From positions 248,001 to 312,000 of the forward strand of contig NZ_SIRS01000003.1 in NCBI RefSeq assembly GCF_004310335.1: a stretch of DNA of 64,000 nucleotides, in the 5' to 3' direction. Positions 34,491 through 44,702 of the stretch are shown here, in pieces. The notes under the pieces were generated by a model, which was not told the origin of the DNA, made no database searches, and saw nothing but the letters and a program-made list of their open reading frames with translations. The number at the start of each line of letters is the position of its first letter. The first letter of the stretch is position 1. Origin of the DNA: Hyunsoonleella pacifica. Its GTDB lineage: Bacteria; Bacteroidota; Bacteroidia; Flavobacteriales; Flavobacteriaceae. The translations under genes and the position numbers were made by a program.

Positions 34491-35447
34491 TTAGAAGAAT
34501 CTTGGGGAACGATCATACCCATTTTTAAATCCGAATAAATCCACATCAAATAAAATGAATATCTCATGGGAACCTGAATTAAAATCCCCCAAGTTATTGG
34601 TTGTATAATCGTAGGCATACCCTATTCTTAAATCTGGAGTAACTCTAAAATTTACCAGAGCACTCATTGCATCTCCTAAACGGTAGCCTAAACCTGCTTC
34701 TAATTTTTCATTTATTAAAACGTTAGCAGTAATATCTAAAGCTAATGGTGCTCCCTTAACTGATCTCGCCATAAATGCGGGCTTCAGCTTTAATTTTGAG
34801 TTAAGATCAAAAACATAACCTCCTGTAAAGAAGTAGTGTACACTCTCTACACCTGTTGCTTTGATACCGTTTTCGTTTTCAAGATGTTTTGTAGACAACA
34901 TATTGGGTGCCGAAATACCTAAATAATAATGCTCTGTAAAAAAGAATGCACCTATACCTAAATTCGGGAATGCACGATTAAGGTTTTCATTAAATGCGAT
35001 ATCTCCACTTGCTGGTCCGTTTTGTAATTGCAAACCATTAAAGTTGGTATCAAACATGCGCACACCTGCTTTTAATCCGAAAGAAATTTTTGTTTCTATA
35101 CCAACTGGTAATACGTAAGCGAAATCTGCAAAAATGTTATTCTCGTTTACTATATCTCCAATGTTATCATTAGTAAATGACACACCCATCTCTATTTTAT
35201 CGTTAATGGGTGTGTGGGCAAAAAAGGTTCCGGTTCTTGGCGCTCCTTCTAAGCCTACCCATTGGGTTCTGTATAATCCACCAAGATTTAAAATACCTTC
35301 TTCTGCTGTCGCATAAGCTGGATTAATCACACTCATGTTATACATATATTGTGTGAACTGTGGATCTTGTTGTGCAAAACTTTGTAATGACAGGAACGTC
35401 AAACTTAACAAAGCAGCTATTTTATGATATATATTTAAATGTTTCAT
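34491..35447 (-). CDS. PorP/SprF-family T9SS outer-membrane protein
   Basis: A 318-residue protein with a signal peptide (about 1-25, LQSFAQ) followed by the PorP/SprF opening QDPQFTQYMYNMSVINPAYA and a beta-barrel. SprF-like proteins are needed for secretion and surface display of particular T9SS type-B cargo; SprF serves SprB in gliding. It is placed 27 bases downstream of the large adhesin gene, so it is likely that adhesin's dedicated partner. Several genomic copies are normal in this family, so which SprF paralogue this is cannot be decided here. Confidence 0.9.
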   Translation of the reverse strand: MKHLNIYHKIAALLSLTFLSLQSFAQQDPQFTQYMYNMSVINPAYATAEEGILNLGGLYRTQWVGLEGAPRTGTFFAHTPINDKIEMGVSFTNDNIGDIVNENNIFADFAYVLPVGIETKISFGLKAGVRMFDTNFNGLQLQNGPASGDIAFNENLNRAFPNLGIGAFFFTEHYYLGISAPNMLSTKHLENENGIKATGVESVHYFFTGGYVFDLNSKLKLKPAFMARSVKGAPLALDITANVLINEKLEAGLGYRLGDAMSALVNFRVTPDLRIGYAYDYTTNNLGDFNSGSHEIFILFDVDLFGFKNGYDRSPRFF

Positions 35448-35474
35448 TTGTCTAAATTTTGCTTTATCTATAAA

Positions 35475-38400
35475 CTATCTGCTTAAGTATAAGCGTCCTT
35501 GTTCTGGGGCATCCACCCCGTTATTAAATCTAAAAATATAGAAGTACACACCCACTGGTAAGTCGCCTTTTACAACAACTCGTCCTTGGTTTGATGTACC
35601 ATCAAATCGTGCTGTGCTTGCATTACCTTTATATACTATATTTCCGTTTCTGTTAAATATCTCTAATTCAAAATTTGGATAAATGATACTTAAGTTGTCA
35701 ATATCATAAGTGTCGTTTACACCATCTCCATTTGGCGAGAATCCATCGGGTAAACTTAATTTTCCACAAGCCGTAATATCAGGTACTACTTCTAATCTCA
35801 CAGAACTCTCACATCCTGTAGCTTGGTCGATTAAAGCGGCATAATATGTAAAAGGACCCAGTTCGGTATCTTCTGAAATTTGATTTCCGCCTATTGGTGC
35901 GTCATACCACACTATATTGTCTAATGTAGCTTCGTATTCTACAATATTATCTGATAATGTACTTAGCGTTGGACCATCATTGATACAATATGTTTCTGTA
36001 CTATCTTCTAATGTAGGCGTTAGTGCATCATTTATAGTAACATCAACACGTTCTGCCACTGATGATTCACACCCAGTATTATTTGTTTGTGTAGCGTAGT
36101 AATCTTCTCCGTCTACTAATGCATCTGTATCTGTAACTGGGGATGTTAGCGCTGCATCTTCGTACCAATTTACAGTTCCTGTAGCACGGATGCTATCGCT
36201 TAAATCAGCCACAACTGGCATATCCGCTAAACAAAATGTAGGGTTAGGCTCTAAAATAATTACTGGTAAACTATCATCGATAGTCACTGTAACATCGGCT
36301 GTTGCATCTAGAGAACATGGTGTGGTCGCGACTACTGTGTAAGTGTATATGCCTTCATTATCTACTGAAGGATCAAACACTCCTGTACCACTAATTAAAG
36401 CTGGAGACCAAGTTCCTCCTGTTTGTGCATCGGTTCCTAAAAGTGTAAATAGATCTGTAGTACCATCTCCAGCACATGCCGCTAGTGATGCATTAACTCC
36501 TGCATTTGGCGCTTCAACCACATTTACTTCTACATCACTACTTACTGTACCACAAGCATTTGTAATGGAATATGTGTATATTCCTGATGTATCTATTGCT
36601 GGATCGAAATCTCCCGTACCACTTGTTAGGGCAGGAGACCATGTTCCTCCTGTGTCTGCAGCACCTAATAATCCAAATAAATCTATTATCCCATCAGAGC
36701 TACAAATATCTATGTTTGCACCTGTTCCTGCGCTTTGTGGTTCTTCTATAGTTACTGTGATAGTTGTACTCATATCTAAACAAGGGGCAGAGGCAACTAC
36801 ATAATATGTAAATTCATAACTTCCTTCCATAAACCCATTAACATTATAAACTGTAGGGTTAGAAGCTACAGCCCCAGTATTATCTGTACCTTCGTACCAA
36901 GTTCCATTACTATCTTGAGAGCCATCTAAACCTAAGTTTAAATCTATGGTAGTATTATTACATGAAATTATAGGGTTAGCCGCTAAACCTCCTGAATTAG
37001 GGGTTTGATATACTCTTGCTGTCACAGCTGTTCTTGTCGAAGACTCACATGTTGTACCTGCAATATCGGTTTGGGACGCATAGTATATAGTATTATCAAC
37101 TAAGGTATCTCCGCTAGAAAGTAAGTTTCCATCAGTTAAAGCGTCGTACCATCTGATATCAGCACCTGTAGCTACTAAATCCCCTACTGTAGCACTATCA
37201 CAAAACTCTTGAGTAGCATTAGCCGTTGGTGCTGTAATATCATTTATTATAATACTTACAGTAACGTTAACATCATCACAACTTCCAATGGCGTCTACAT
37301 CATAAGTAAAATTATATGTTCCTACTGTAAGACCATCAATAGTTACTAAATTTCCTGTAAGCGCCCCTGTAGTATCATCATCGTTCCAACTTCCTATTTG
37401 GTCTTCATCCGTTAATAAATCGAATAGATCATAGGTTTGTCCTGTAGTAACTTCTGATACACAAAACTCTACAGGTGTATTTACAGTTCCTGATTCTGGA
37501 GCGTCTTCCACTGTAACTGTTACGGTTGAACTATTTGTACATGTATTTACATCTGTAATAGTATATGTAAAACTGTATGTCCCTATGACCAACTGTGTTA
37601 AATCTACATCACTTCCTGTTAAAGCACCTGTTGTATCATCATCTGTCCAAGTACCTCCTACGTCTTCTCCTGTTAACTGACCGAATAGATCTAAAGGCGA
37701 ATTTGCAATCAATTCGTTTTCACAAAATGTGGCGGGAGATGGTGTACCTGTATTTGGTAATGGGTTGATAATTATCTGAACCGTTACCAATGGGTCATCA
37801 CAACTTCCTATAGCGTCCACATCAAAAGTATAATTATACGTTCCTGATATTAAACCAGATAAATCCACTGTATTTGGGGTTGTGGCTCCTGTATTGTCTG
37901 TACCAACATACCACGTTCCTGTTTGATCTTCATTCTCTAACAAATCGAATAAATCATAACTTGACGGTGCTGATCCTTCACAAAACTCTGGGAAAGCAGC
38001 TACTGGTGTTCCTGATTCTGGAGCATCCTCAATTGTAATAACTACTGTTGTACTATTTGTACAATTATTTACATCTGTAATGGTATAAGTAAAGTTATAG
38101 CTCCCAATGGCTAATACGGTTAAATCTACATCGCTTCCTGTTAAAGCGACTGTTGTATCATCATCTGTCCAAGTACCTCCTGCGTCTTCTCCTGTTAACT
38201 GACCGAATAAGTCTAAAGGCGAATTAGCTACTACATCATTTTCACAAAATGTAGCAGGCGATGGTGTACCTGTATTTGGTAATGGGTTGATAATTACCTG
38301 AACCGTTACCAACGGGTCGTCACAACTTCCTATAGCGTCCACATCAAAAGTATAATTATACGTTCCTGATATTAAACCAGATAAATCCACTGTATTTGGA

Positions 38401-40172
38401 GTTGTGGCTCCTGTATTGTCTGTACCCACATACCATGTTCCTGTTTGATCTTCATTCTCTAACAAATCGAATAAATCATAACTTGACGGTGCTGATCCTT
38501 CACAAAACTCTGGGAAAGTGGTAACCGGTGTTCCCGATTCTGGAGCATCTTCAATTGTAATTGATATTTGCTCAGCGTCTGTACATGTACCGTTATCTAT
38601 TGTATATGTAAACAAATAAGGGCTACCCGCTACTGTAAAACTTGTAATGTCTATAGGATTAGTTACTGTAGTATTGGCAGCATCTGTCCATGTACCAGAA
38701 TTATTATCTTGAGAACCATCTAAGGCATCAAATAAATTAAATGGTGAGTTTCCTGTTAAATCATTTTCACAAAATGTTTGATTTACTGCATTTCCAGCAT
38801 TTGGGTCTACCAAAATAGTAACTTGAACCGTAGTAGATTCTTCCGGACAAGGGTTTGGTAACAGGTTGTGCGTATAGGTAAAATTATAAGTACCAGGTGT
38901 AAAAGCTCCTGTAGTTAAGTCTATTGGAGATGTAACAACTGGATCTGTACTTAATGTACCTTGCGTCCATTGTCCTCCTATATCTTCGTTATCTAGTAAT
39001 GAAAATAAATCTAAATCAGTTGGTAAGCCAGATTCACAATATGAAGCAGGATTAGCTGCTGATGGTGTACCAGAGCTAAAAGTTTCAAAAATTTGAATCG
39101 TTACTGTTGCAACTGCATCTGGACAAGCTCCAGTACTTGGAACTGTGTATGTAAATATGTAAGTACCAGCCGCTAATACTGATATGTTTACTGTACCTCT
39201 AAAACCATTTGAAGTTGTTAAAGGTCCTGCCCATGTGCCCGTATTATCGGGTGTTCCTCCCAATTCATCAAATAAATCAAAAGCACCTGGTAAACTATCA
39301 TCACAGTACTCTAAATTTGCTGAGCTTCCTGCTTCGGTTGGTGTATCAATAGTTACCGTAACAGCTACCGGATTACTTACACAAAATATATCATCTACTT
39401 GAACATAATACGTGTTACCATCTACCAACGGTGTTGTTGACGATAAAGCTGGAGGTATCGGATCTCCAGAACCATCTAAACTGTCATACCACAGAAAATT
39501 TGTTGATGCTGTTCCTGGATCTAAATTTCCAACCTGTGGATTAGTATCAGCACAAAATTCCTGAGGTGTGGCTGGCGTAGGATCAGTTGGTGCTGTAAAG
39601 ACACCTACTTGACCTATTTCAATTTGGCTTCTACAGCCTCCATTATCTACAAAAACAATATAGTAGTTTGAGGCTCCAACGGGGATAGCATCTGTTGGAT
39701 TAGCTTGATTCGTTAAATCGAAATCATTATACACTTCTACTGCGCCTCCTGAAGGAATGCTTCCCAGAAGCACATCATCAATATAGGTTTGGATTGTGGC
39801 ACTTTCGTTACTACAATAAATACGATCAAGGTTTTCTCCAGAAGGATTCACTTGAAAGTCAATTGTAATAAACGGTCTAACAACACATGAACCAGAATTA
39901 TTATCTGCATAGTATGTACCTTCAGATACTAGTTCATTGGTGTTAAATGGCGTGCCACCTGTAAGTGCATCATACCATACTATACCATCGCCATTATCTG
40001 TGGCAAGAGTATTCAAATCACTAAATGTATAGCCAGAAGCATCACATATTGGAGGAGGGTTTGGATCGCTTATTGTGGGACATTGTGCTGTCATTGAAAA
40101 TGACACTAACAAAAACAATAAACTAAAGTATATACCTAAGTATATATTCTTTGAGATAGGTTTGTTTTTCAT
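35475..40172 (-). CDS. large surface adhesin with T9SS type-B C-terminal domain
   Basis: A 1,565-residue repeat protein with a signal peptide (about 1-30, FSMTAQ). The body is tandem Ig-like or PKD-like modules of about 85-90 residues, Cys-poor and rich in Asp, Gly, Thr (YDLFDLLENEDQTGTW, GTYNYTFDVDAIGSCDD). The C-terminus (about 1475-1565) has LPDGFSPNGDGVNDTYDI and LEIFNRNGNIVYKG, the gliding-motility-associated type-B sorting domain. It should be exported by SprA and held at the surface. A near-exact tandem duplication of 174 codons is present at 37509-38552. The ligand is unknown. Confidence 0.9.
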   Translation of the reverse strand: MKNKPISKNIYLGIYFSLLFLLVSFSMTAQCPTISDPNPPPICDASGYTFSDLNTLATDNGDGIVWYDALTGGTPFNTNELVSEGTYYADNNSGSCVVRPFITIDFQVNPSGENLDRIYCSNESATIQTYIDDVLLGSIPSGGAVEVYNDFDLTNQANPTDAIPVGASNYYIVFVDNGGCRSQIEIGQVGVFTAPTDPTPATPQEFCADTNPQVGNLDPGTASTNFLWYDSLDGSGDPIPPALSSTTPLVDGNTYYVQVDDIFCVSNPVAVTVTIDTPTEAGSSANLEYCDDSLPGAFDLFDELGGTPDNTGTWAGPLTTSNGFRGTVNISVLAAGTYIFTYTVPSTGACPDAVATVTIQIFETFSSGTPSAANPASYCESGLPTDLDLFSLLDNEDIGGQWTQGTLSTDPVVTSPIDLTTGAFTPGTYNFTYTHNLLPNPCPEESTTVQVTILVDPNAGNAVNQTFCENDLTGNSPFNLFDALDGSQDNNSGTWTDAANTTVTNPIDITSFTVAGSPYLFTYTIDNGTCTDAEQISITIEDAPESGTPVTTFPEFCEGSAPSSYDLFDLLENEDQTGTWYVGTDNTGATTPNTVDLSGLISGTYNYTFDVDAIGSCDDPLVTVQVIINPLPNTGTPSPATFCENDVVANSPLDLFGQLTGEDAGGTWTDDDTTVALTGSDVDLTVLAIGSYNFTYTITDVNNCTNSTTVVITIEDAPESGTPVAAFPEFCEGSAPSSYDLFDLLENEDQTGTWYVGTDNTGATTPNTVDLSGLISGTYNYTFDVDAIGSCDDPLVTVQIIINPLPNTGTPSPATFCENELIANSPLDLFGQLTGEDVGGTWTDDDTTGALTGSDVDLTQLVIGTYSFTYTITDVNTCTNSSTVTVTVEDAPESGTVNTPVEFCVSEVTTGQTYDLFDLLTDEDQIGSWNDDDTTGALTGNLVTIDGLTVGTYNFTYDVDAIGSCDDVNVTVSIIINDITAPTANATQEFCDSATVGDLVATGADIRWYDALTDGNLLSSGDTLVDNTIYYASQTDIAGTTCESSTRTAVTARVYQTPNSGGLAANPIISCNNTTIDLNLGLDGSQDSNGTWYEGTDNTGAVASNPTVYNVNGFMEGSYEFTYYVVASAPCLDMSTTITVTIEEPQSAGTGANIDICSSDGIIDLFGLLGAADTGGTWSPALTSGTGDFDPAIDTSGIYTYSITNACGTVSSDVEVNVVEAPNAGVNASLAACAGDGTTDLFTLLGTDAQTGGTWSPALISGTGVFDPSVDNEGIYTYTVVATTPCSLDATADVTVTIDDSLPVIILEPNPTFCLADMPVVADLSDSIRATGTVNWYEDAALTSPVTDTDALVDGEDYYATQTNNTGCESSVAERVDVTINDALTPTLEDSTETYCINDGPTLSTLSDNIVEYEATLDNIVWYDAPIGGNQISEDTELGPFTYYAALIDQATGCESSVRLEVVPDITACGKLSLPDGFSPNGDGVNDTYDIDNLSIIYPNFELEIFNRNGNIVYKGNASTARFDGTSNQGRVVVKGDLPVGVYFYIFRFNNGVDAPEQGRLYLSR
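37509..38552 (-). repeat. tandem duplication of a 522-bp unit within the adhesin gene
   Basis: Two adjacent copies (38031-38552 and 37509-38030), each 174 codons, begin EDAPESGTPV and contain FPEFCEGSAPSSYDLFDLLE and LPNTGTPSPATFCENE/D. The copies are nearly identical at DNA level, with small differences concentrated in the last third (for example AGGTWTDDDTTVA and VGGTWTDDDTTGA). Shorter, more diverged relatives flank them. Confidence 0.9.
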
Positions 40173-40342
40173 TTTAAATGGTTAAAAATCATATTTAATA
40201 GCAAGGAAACTTAATGATGATATTTATAAGCAAATCTTCATCTTAATATTTTTCCGACTGCAATTTAACTGATTTTTTTGTATTTCATCGATTTTTTTAA
40301 ATAAAATTTACTTTTTATCGAAAAAAACAATCACTTAAACTG

Positions 40343-40371
40343 AAAAACCCACCAAATTAGGTGGGCTTTTT
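40343..40371 (-). terminator. terminator of the act-cox operon
   Basis: An inverted repeat CCCACC-AAATTA-GGTGGG flanked by A and T runs. On the minus strand it reads GCCCACC...GGTGGGTTTTTC. It lies 23 bases after the coxA stop codon. The rest of 40173-40342 shows no gene. Confidence 0.85.
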
Positions 40372-40393
40372 ATGTAAGATATTTTTTATTTAT

Positions 40394-42184
40394 TTAATGC
40401 TGTAACTCTTCTTCTCCGTCTTTTAGAGGTATGTGTTGAGGTACAAAATCTTCATCATGTCCTGGTTTACTATAATCATATGCCCAACGGTGTACATGAG
40501 GAATCTCTCCCGGCCAGTTACCATGGATGTGCTCTACTGGCGCTGTCCATTCTAAAGTTGTAGATCTCCAAGGGTTTTGAACAGCTTTCTTTCCAAAGAA
40601 AATACTAGCAAAGAAATTGTACAAATAAACAATTTGTACAACACCTCCAACTAAGGCAAATATAGTGATGATAACATTTACGTTGGCTACATCATCAAAT
40701 AGAGGGAAATTACTATTTGTGTAATATCTTCTTGGTAATCCTGCCATTCCAATAAAATGCATTGGGAAAAACACACCATAAGCACAAACTGCTGTTACCC
40801 AAAAATGAATATAACCTAAATTTTTATTTAGCATTTTACCGAACATTCTAGGAAACCAATGATATATTCCTGCAAACATTCCATATAAAGCTGATATACC
40901 CATTACTAAGTGGAAATGTGCTACTACAAAGTACGTATCGTGTACATTAATATCAAGCGCACTATCTCCTAAAATAATTCCTGTTAATCCTCCTGTAATA
41001 AATGTAGACACAAAGCCTATAGAGAATAACATAGCTGGATTCATCTGTAGATTACCTTTCCAAAGTGTTGTTATCCAGTTGAAGGCCTTAACGGCTGATG
41101 GTATAGCAATTAATAACGTTGTAAATGTAAATACAGAACCTAAGAATGGATTCATTCCTGATATAAACATATGATGTCCCCATACAATTGTTGATAAAAA
41201 TGCAATTGCTAAAATAGAGGCAATCATAGCACGATATCCAAAAATTGGTTTACGTGAATTAGATGCCATAATTTCAGAAACCAGTCCCATTGCAGGTAAT
41301 ATTACAATATAAACCTCTGGATGTCCTAAAAACCAAAATAAGTGTTCAAATAAAACGGGGGATCCTCCTTGATAGTGTAATACTTCACCTTGTATAAATA
41401 TATCTGACAGGAAAAATGATGTTCCAAAACTTCTATCCATTATGAGTAATAAGGCTGCAGATAATAATACAGGGAATGAGATAATACCTATTACCGCTGT
41501 GATAAAAAATGCCCATATAGTTAATGGAAGTCTTGTCATAGACATTCCTTTAGTACGCAAGTTTATGACTGTAACAACATAATTTAATGAGCCAAGTAAA
41601 GATGATGCTATAAATATTGCCATTGAAACCAACCAAAGCGTCATACCCATGCCTGAACCGCCTTGTGCTAAAGGTAAAGCACTAAGTGGTGGATATATTG
41701 TCCATCCAGCAGCAGCAGGTCCTGCTTCAACAAACAAAGAAATTACCATGATAACACTCGATAAAAAGAATAACCAGTAGGATACCATGTTTAAGAAACC
41801 TGAAGCCATATCTCGTGCTCCAATTTGTAACGGAATTAATAGGTTACTAAACGTACCACTTAACCCTGCCGTTAAAACGAAGAATACCATTATAGTACCA
41901 TGTATCGTAACTAACGCTAAATATATATCGGCATCCATAACACCATCAGGTGCCCACTTTCCTAATAATGCTTCAAAAAGCACATTAGGTTCTTCTGGCC
42001 ATGCGATTTGCATACGGAACATTAAAGACATCATTACACCAATAACTCCCATAATAGTACCAGTGATAAGGTACTGTTTAGCAATCATTTTATGGTCTTG
42101 ACTAAATATATATTTAGTTATAAACGTTTCTTTATGATGATGTCCGTGGTCGTCGTGAGCGTGAGTATCTGCGTGTGCTGACAT
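40394..42184 (-). CDS. coxA: cytochrome c oxidase subunit I
   Basis: A 596-residue catalytic subunit with about 12-14 helices. It carries the haem a and haem a3/CuB ligands: FWFLGHPEVYIVILPAMG with the His-Tyr crosslink, TIVWGHHMFISGMNP with the two CuB histidines, and VHDTYFVVAHFHLVMG. It reduces oxygen to water and pumps protons. The N-terminus is unusually His-rich (residues 1-18, many His and Asp). CoxB and the act genes precede it in one operon. The subunit III/IV genes are 36 kb away. Confidence 0.97.
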   Translation of the reverse strand: MSAHADTHAHDDHGHHHKETFITKYIFSQDHKMIAKQYLITGTIMGVIGVMMSLMFRMQIAWPEEPNVLFEALLGKWAPDGVMDADIYLALVTIHGTIMVFFVLTAGLSGTFSNLLIPLQIGARDMASGFLNMVSYWLFFLSSVIMVISLFVEAGPAAAGWTIYPPLSALPLAQGGSGMGMTLWLVSMAIFIASSLLGSLNYVVTVINLRTKGMSMTRLPLTIWAFFITAVIGIISFPVLLSAALLLIMDRSFGTSFFLSDIFIQGEVLHYQGGSPVLFEHLFWFLGHPEVYIVILPAMGLVSEIMASNSRKPIFGYRAMIASILAIAFLSTIVWGHHMFISGMNPFLGSVFTFTTLLIAIPSAVKAFNWITTLWKGNLQMNPAMLFSIGFVSTFITGGLTGIILGDSALDINVHDTYFVVAHFHLVMGISALYGMFAGIYHWFPRMFGKMLNKNLGYIHFWVTAVCAYGVFFPMHFIGMAGLPRRYYTNSNFPLFDDVANVNVIITIFALVGGVVQIVYLYNFFASIFFGKKAVQNPWRSTTLEWTAPVEHIHGNWPGEIPHVHRWAYDYSKPGHDEDFVPQHIPLKDGEEELQH

Positions 42185-42210
42185 AATCTTATATCGTTTT
42201 TCTTTTTGTA

Positions 42211-43284
42211 TTAGTTAATTAAAGAGTTTTTGAATTCCTTTTGCTCCTTTATCCAAGCTTCATATTCTTCTTGTGTTTCTACCACAATTTTCATCTGCAT
42301 ATTGTAATGCGATTTTCCACAAATCTTATTACATAATAAAAGATAATCAAACTCATAGGGTTCTAGAGCATCTTCGCCTTTAGCGGTTAATGCTTTACTT
42401 TTTTCTAATCTTATATTATTGATGTTCTTAACCTTTTCCTGCATATCAGGTGTTTGCCTCATATCTGTAGTAGTCACTGTTGGAGTAAATCCAAACTGTG
42501 TGATCATACCTGGAACACAATTCATTTGTGCTCTAAAATGTGGCATGTAGGCCGAATGCAAAACATCTTGAGATCGCATTTTAAATAATACCGGTCTGCC
42601 TACTGGTAAGTGTAATTCTGTAGTAATAATATCATCCTGCGCATTAGGGTCTGCCTCATCCAAACCTAAAATATTAGCACGATCTATATCAATTAATCTA
42701 ACATTGGCTTTTCCTAAAGTGTTATCTGCACCAGCATATCTTGCTTTCCAGTTAAATTGTTGAGCATATAACTCCACAACTAATGGATCATCACTCTCAT
42801 CAACACCCATGATGTTAATCCAAGTATTTAAGCCATATATGATTAAACCAGCTAATACAATAACTGGAATAATAGTCCAGATAAACTCTAACTTATTATT
42901 ATCTGCAAAGAATAAAGCCTTCTTTCCTTTTTCACCTTTGTACTTAAAAGCAAAATAGTGTAATAAAAACTGAGTGACTGTTTGTACAAAGAAGATAATA
43001 ACTAAAGAGATAACCATTAAATTATCTATAGTTGGTCCATGCTCTGAAGCTGAATTTGATAATAGAGGCAAATCCCCCCATTTAACACAACTTATAATAG
43101 TTATTATATAGATGAAAGCTAAAAAGCCCATCATCAAATATCCATTTATGGTATTATCCTTATCTGTAGCTACACCAGCAATGTCATTTTCGTTTTTAGC
43201 TTGAGCTAAGTCGAAAATTTTAACCATCTGCCAAATGGCTATTAAAATAAATACTAAAACTATAATTGTTAATAAAGCAGTCAT
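42211..43284 (-). CDS. coxB: cytochrome c oxidase subunit II (CuA)
   Basis: A 357-residue subunit with hydrophobic helices in the first 155 residues and a periplasmic cupredoxin domain. The CuA ligands are in DYLLLCNKICGKSHYNMQM (C-x3-C, His and Met), and the earlier His in SQDVLHSAYMPHFRAQM. It receives electrons from the cytochrome c part and passes them to haem a. No fused cytochrome c domain (CxxCH) is seen, so it depends on ActE or another carrier. It lies 26 bases before coxA. Confidence 0.95.
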   Translation of the reverse strand: MTALLTIIVLVFILIAIWQMVKIFDLAQAKNENDIAGVATDKDNTINGYLMMGFLAFIYIITIISCVKWGDLPLLSNSASEHGPTIDNLMVISLVIIFFVQTVTQFLLHYFAFKYKGEKGKKALFFADNNKLEFIWTIIPVIVLAGLIIYGLNTWINIMGVDESDDPLVVELYAQQFNWKARYAGADNTLGKANVRLIDIDRANILGLDEADPNAQDDIITTELHLPVGRPVLFKMRSQDVLHSAYMPHFRAQMNCVPGMITQFGFTPTVTTTDMRQTPDMQEKVKNINNIRLEKSKALTAKGEDALEPYEFDYLLLCNKICGKSHYNMQMKIVVETQEEYEAWIKEQKEFKNSLIN

Positions 43285-43314
43285 TGTTATCAGTCGTCTT
43301 TATTTATATCTTAA

Positions 43315-44682
43315 TTAATAATGAAAATCTTCGCTTTCCTTTCTAAATGGGTAACCTTTTACCAATAGTGGTGCTTTTGTTAATGCCGTAAATACAATAA
43401 AAATGAATAATCCAGCAAATAATAAAATTGAACCAATTTCTGGTATACCAATAAACCATCTATCTCCAACAGTTGCAGGCATAATCATATTGAAAACATC
43501 AATGTAGTGCCCAAATAATATTACTAAACCTGTCATGACAACAAACCAAGGAATACGCTTGTAATCTGCATTCATCAACATTAATATTGGGAATACGAAG
43601 TTTAAAACCACCATGCCTAGGAACGGTAATTTGTAATCGTTAAAACGTGTAATGAAATATGTTACTTCTTCAGGAATATTTGAATACCAAATTAGCATGA
43701 ATTGTGAGAACCATAGATAAGTCCAGAAAATACTTATTGCAAACATGAACTTTGCTACATCGTGTAAATGGTTTTCATTTACAAACTCTAAATATCCTCT
43801 AGATTTTAAGTAGATTGAAATTAAAGCTATTGCTGTAATTCCACTTACAAACATACTAGCAAATACATACCATCCAAATAGTGTTGAGAACCAGTGTGGA
43901 TCTACACTCATAATCCAATCCCAAGACATCATAGATTCTGTATATATAAAGAATACTAAGAATCCCGCAGTCCATTTAAATAACTTTTTAAAACTTGCTT
44001 TATCTTCGGTTTCTTCGATATTTCTAGATAATTTTCTGGAAATATGTCTGTAAAAACTCCACCCAGCTATAAATATAATTCCTCTTATGGCAAATCCGTA
44101 GATATTTAACCATCCTGATTTTCCTTGAATTAACTTATCATGAGCTACAACTTCAGGATCCATCCAAATGAACAAACTATTATGTCCAAGATAATGAGAT
44201 GCTAATGCTATGATTAAAACAATAACAGCGCCAGGTAACAAATACGCTGTTATACCTTCCATCACTCTAAATAATACAGGAGACCATCCTGCTTGTGATG
44301 CTATTTGTATTGCATAAAATGCTAAACAGCCTAATGCAATCATCATAAAGAAAAATGCCGCTACATAAAGTGCAGACCAAGGTCTGTTAGCTATTTGGTG
44401 TTGTACATGCTCTACATGCTTTTTATGAGCGTCTTCTCCTGCATGAGCATCGTCACTATGAGAATCTCCATGTGCTTCAGCTACCCCATGTGTATCGTGA
44501 CCAGAAGTTGCATGAGCAGCTTCTTCTCCGTGTCCGCCTCCATGATGTGCTTCCTCAGCAAGTAAGTGCTCTACTTCTTCAAAAGATTTATGAGATGTCA
44601 TAAAACCATATCCTACTCCTAATATTCCAAGTACAACTAGGATGATAGAAAATGTCTTTAATTTATTTGAAAATGTGTACAT
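43315..44682 (-). CDS. actF: alternative complex III subunit ActF
   Basis: A 455-residue membrane subunit with about ten helices; ActF is a homologue of ActC/NrfD-type subunits without cofactors. It stabilises the quinol-oxidising complex. A His/Glu/Asp-rich segment (about residues 40-95) with some 13 histidines lies between the first and second helices. The segment AHATSGHDTHGVAEAHGD is one example. It is encoded between coxB and actE. Confidence 0.9.
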   Translation of the reverse strand: MYTFSNKLKTFSIILVVLGILGVGYGFMTSHKSFEEVEHLLAEEAHHGGGHGEEAAHATSGHDTHGVAEAHGDSHSDDAHAGEDAHKKHVEHVQHQIANRPWSALYVAAFFFMMIALGCLAFYAIQIASQAGWSPVLFRVMEGITAYLLPGAVIVLIIALASHYLGHNSLFIWMDPEVVAHDKLIQGKSGWLNIYGFAIRGIIFIAGWSFYRHISRKLSRNIEETEDKASFKKLFKWTAGFLVFFIYTESMMSWDWIMSVDPHWFSTLFGWYVFASMFVSGITAIALISIYLKSRGYLEFVNENHLHDVAKFMFAISIFWTYLWFSQFMLIWYSNIPEEVTYFITRFNDYKLPFLGMVVLNFVFPILMLMNADYKRIPWFVVMTGLVILFGHYIDVFNMIMPATVGDRWFIGIPEIGSILLFAGLFIFIVFTALTKAPLLVKGYPFRKESEDFHY

Positions 44683-44702
44683 ATCTATATAATCTTATCT
44701 TC

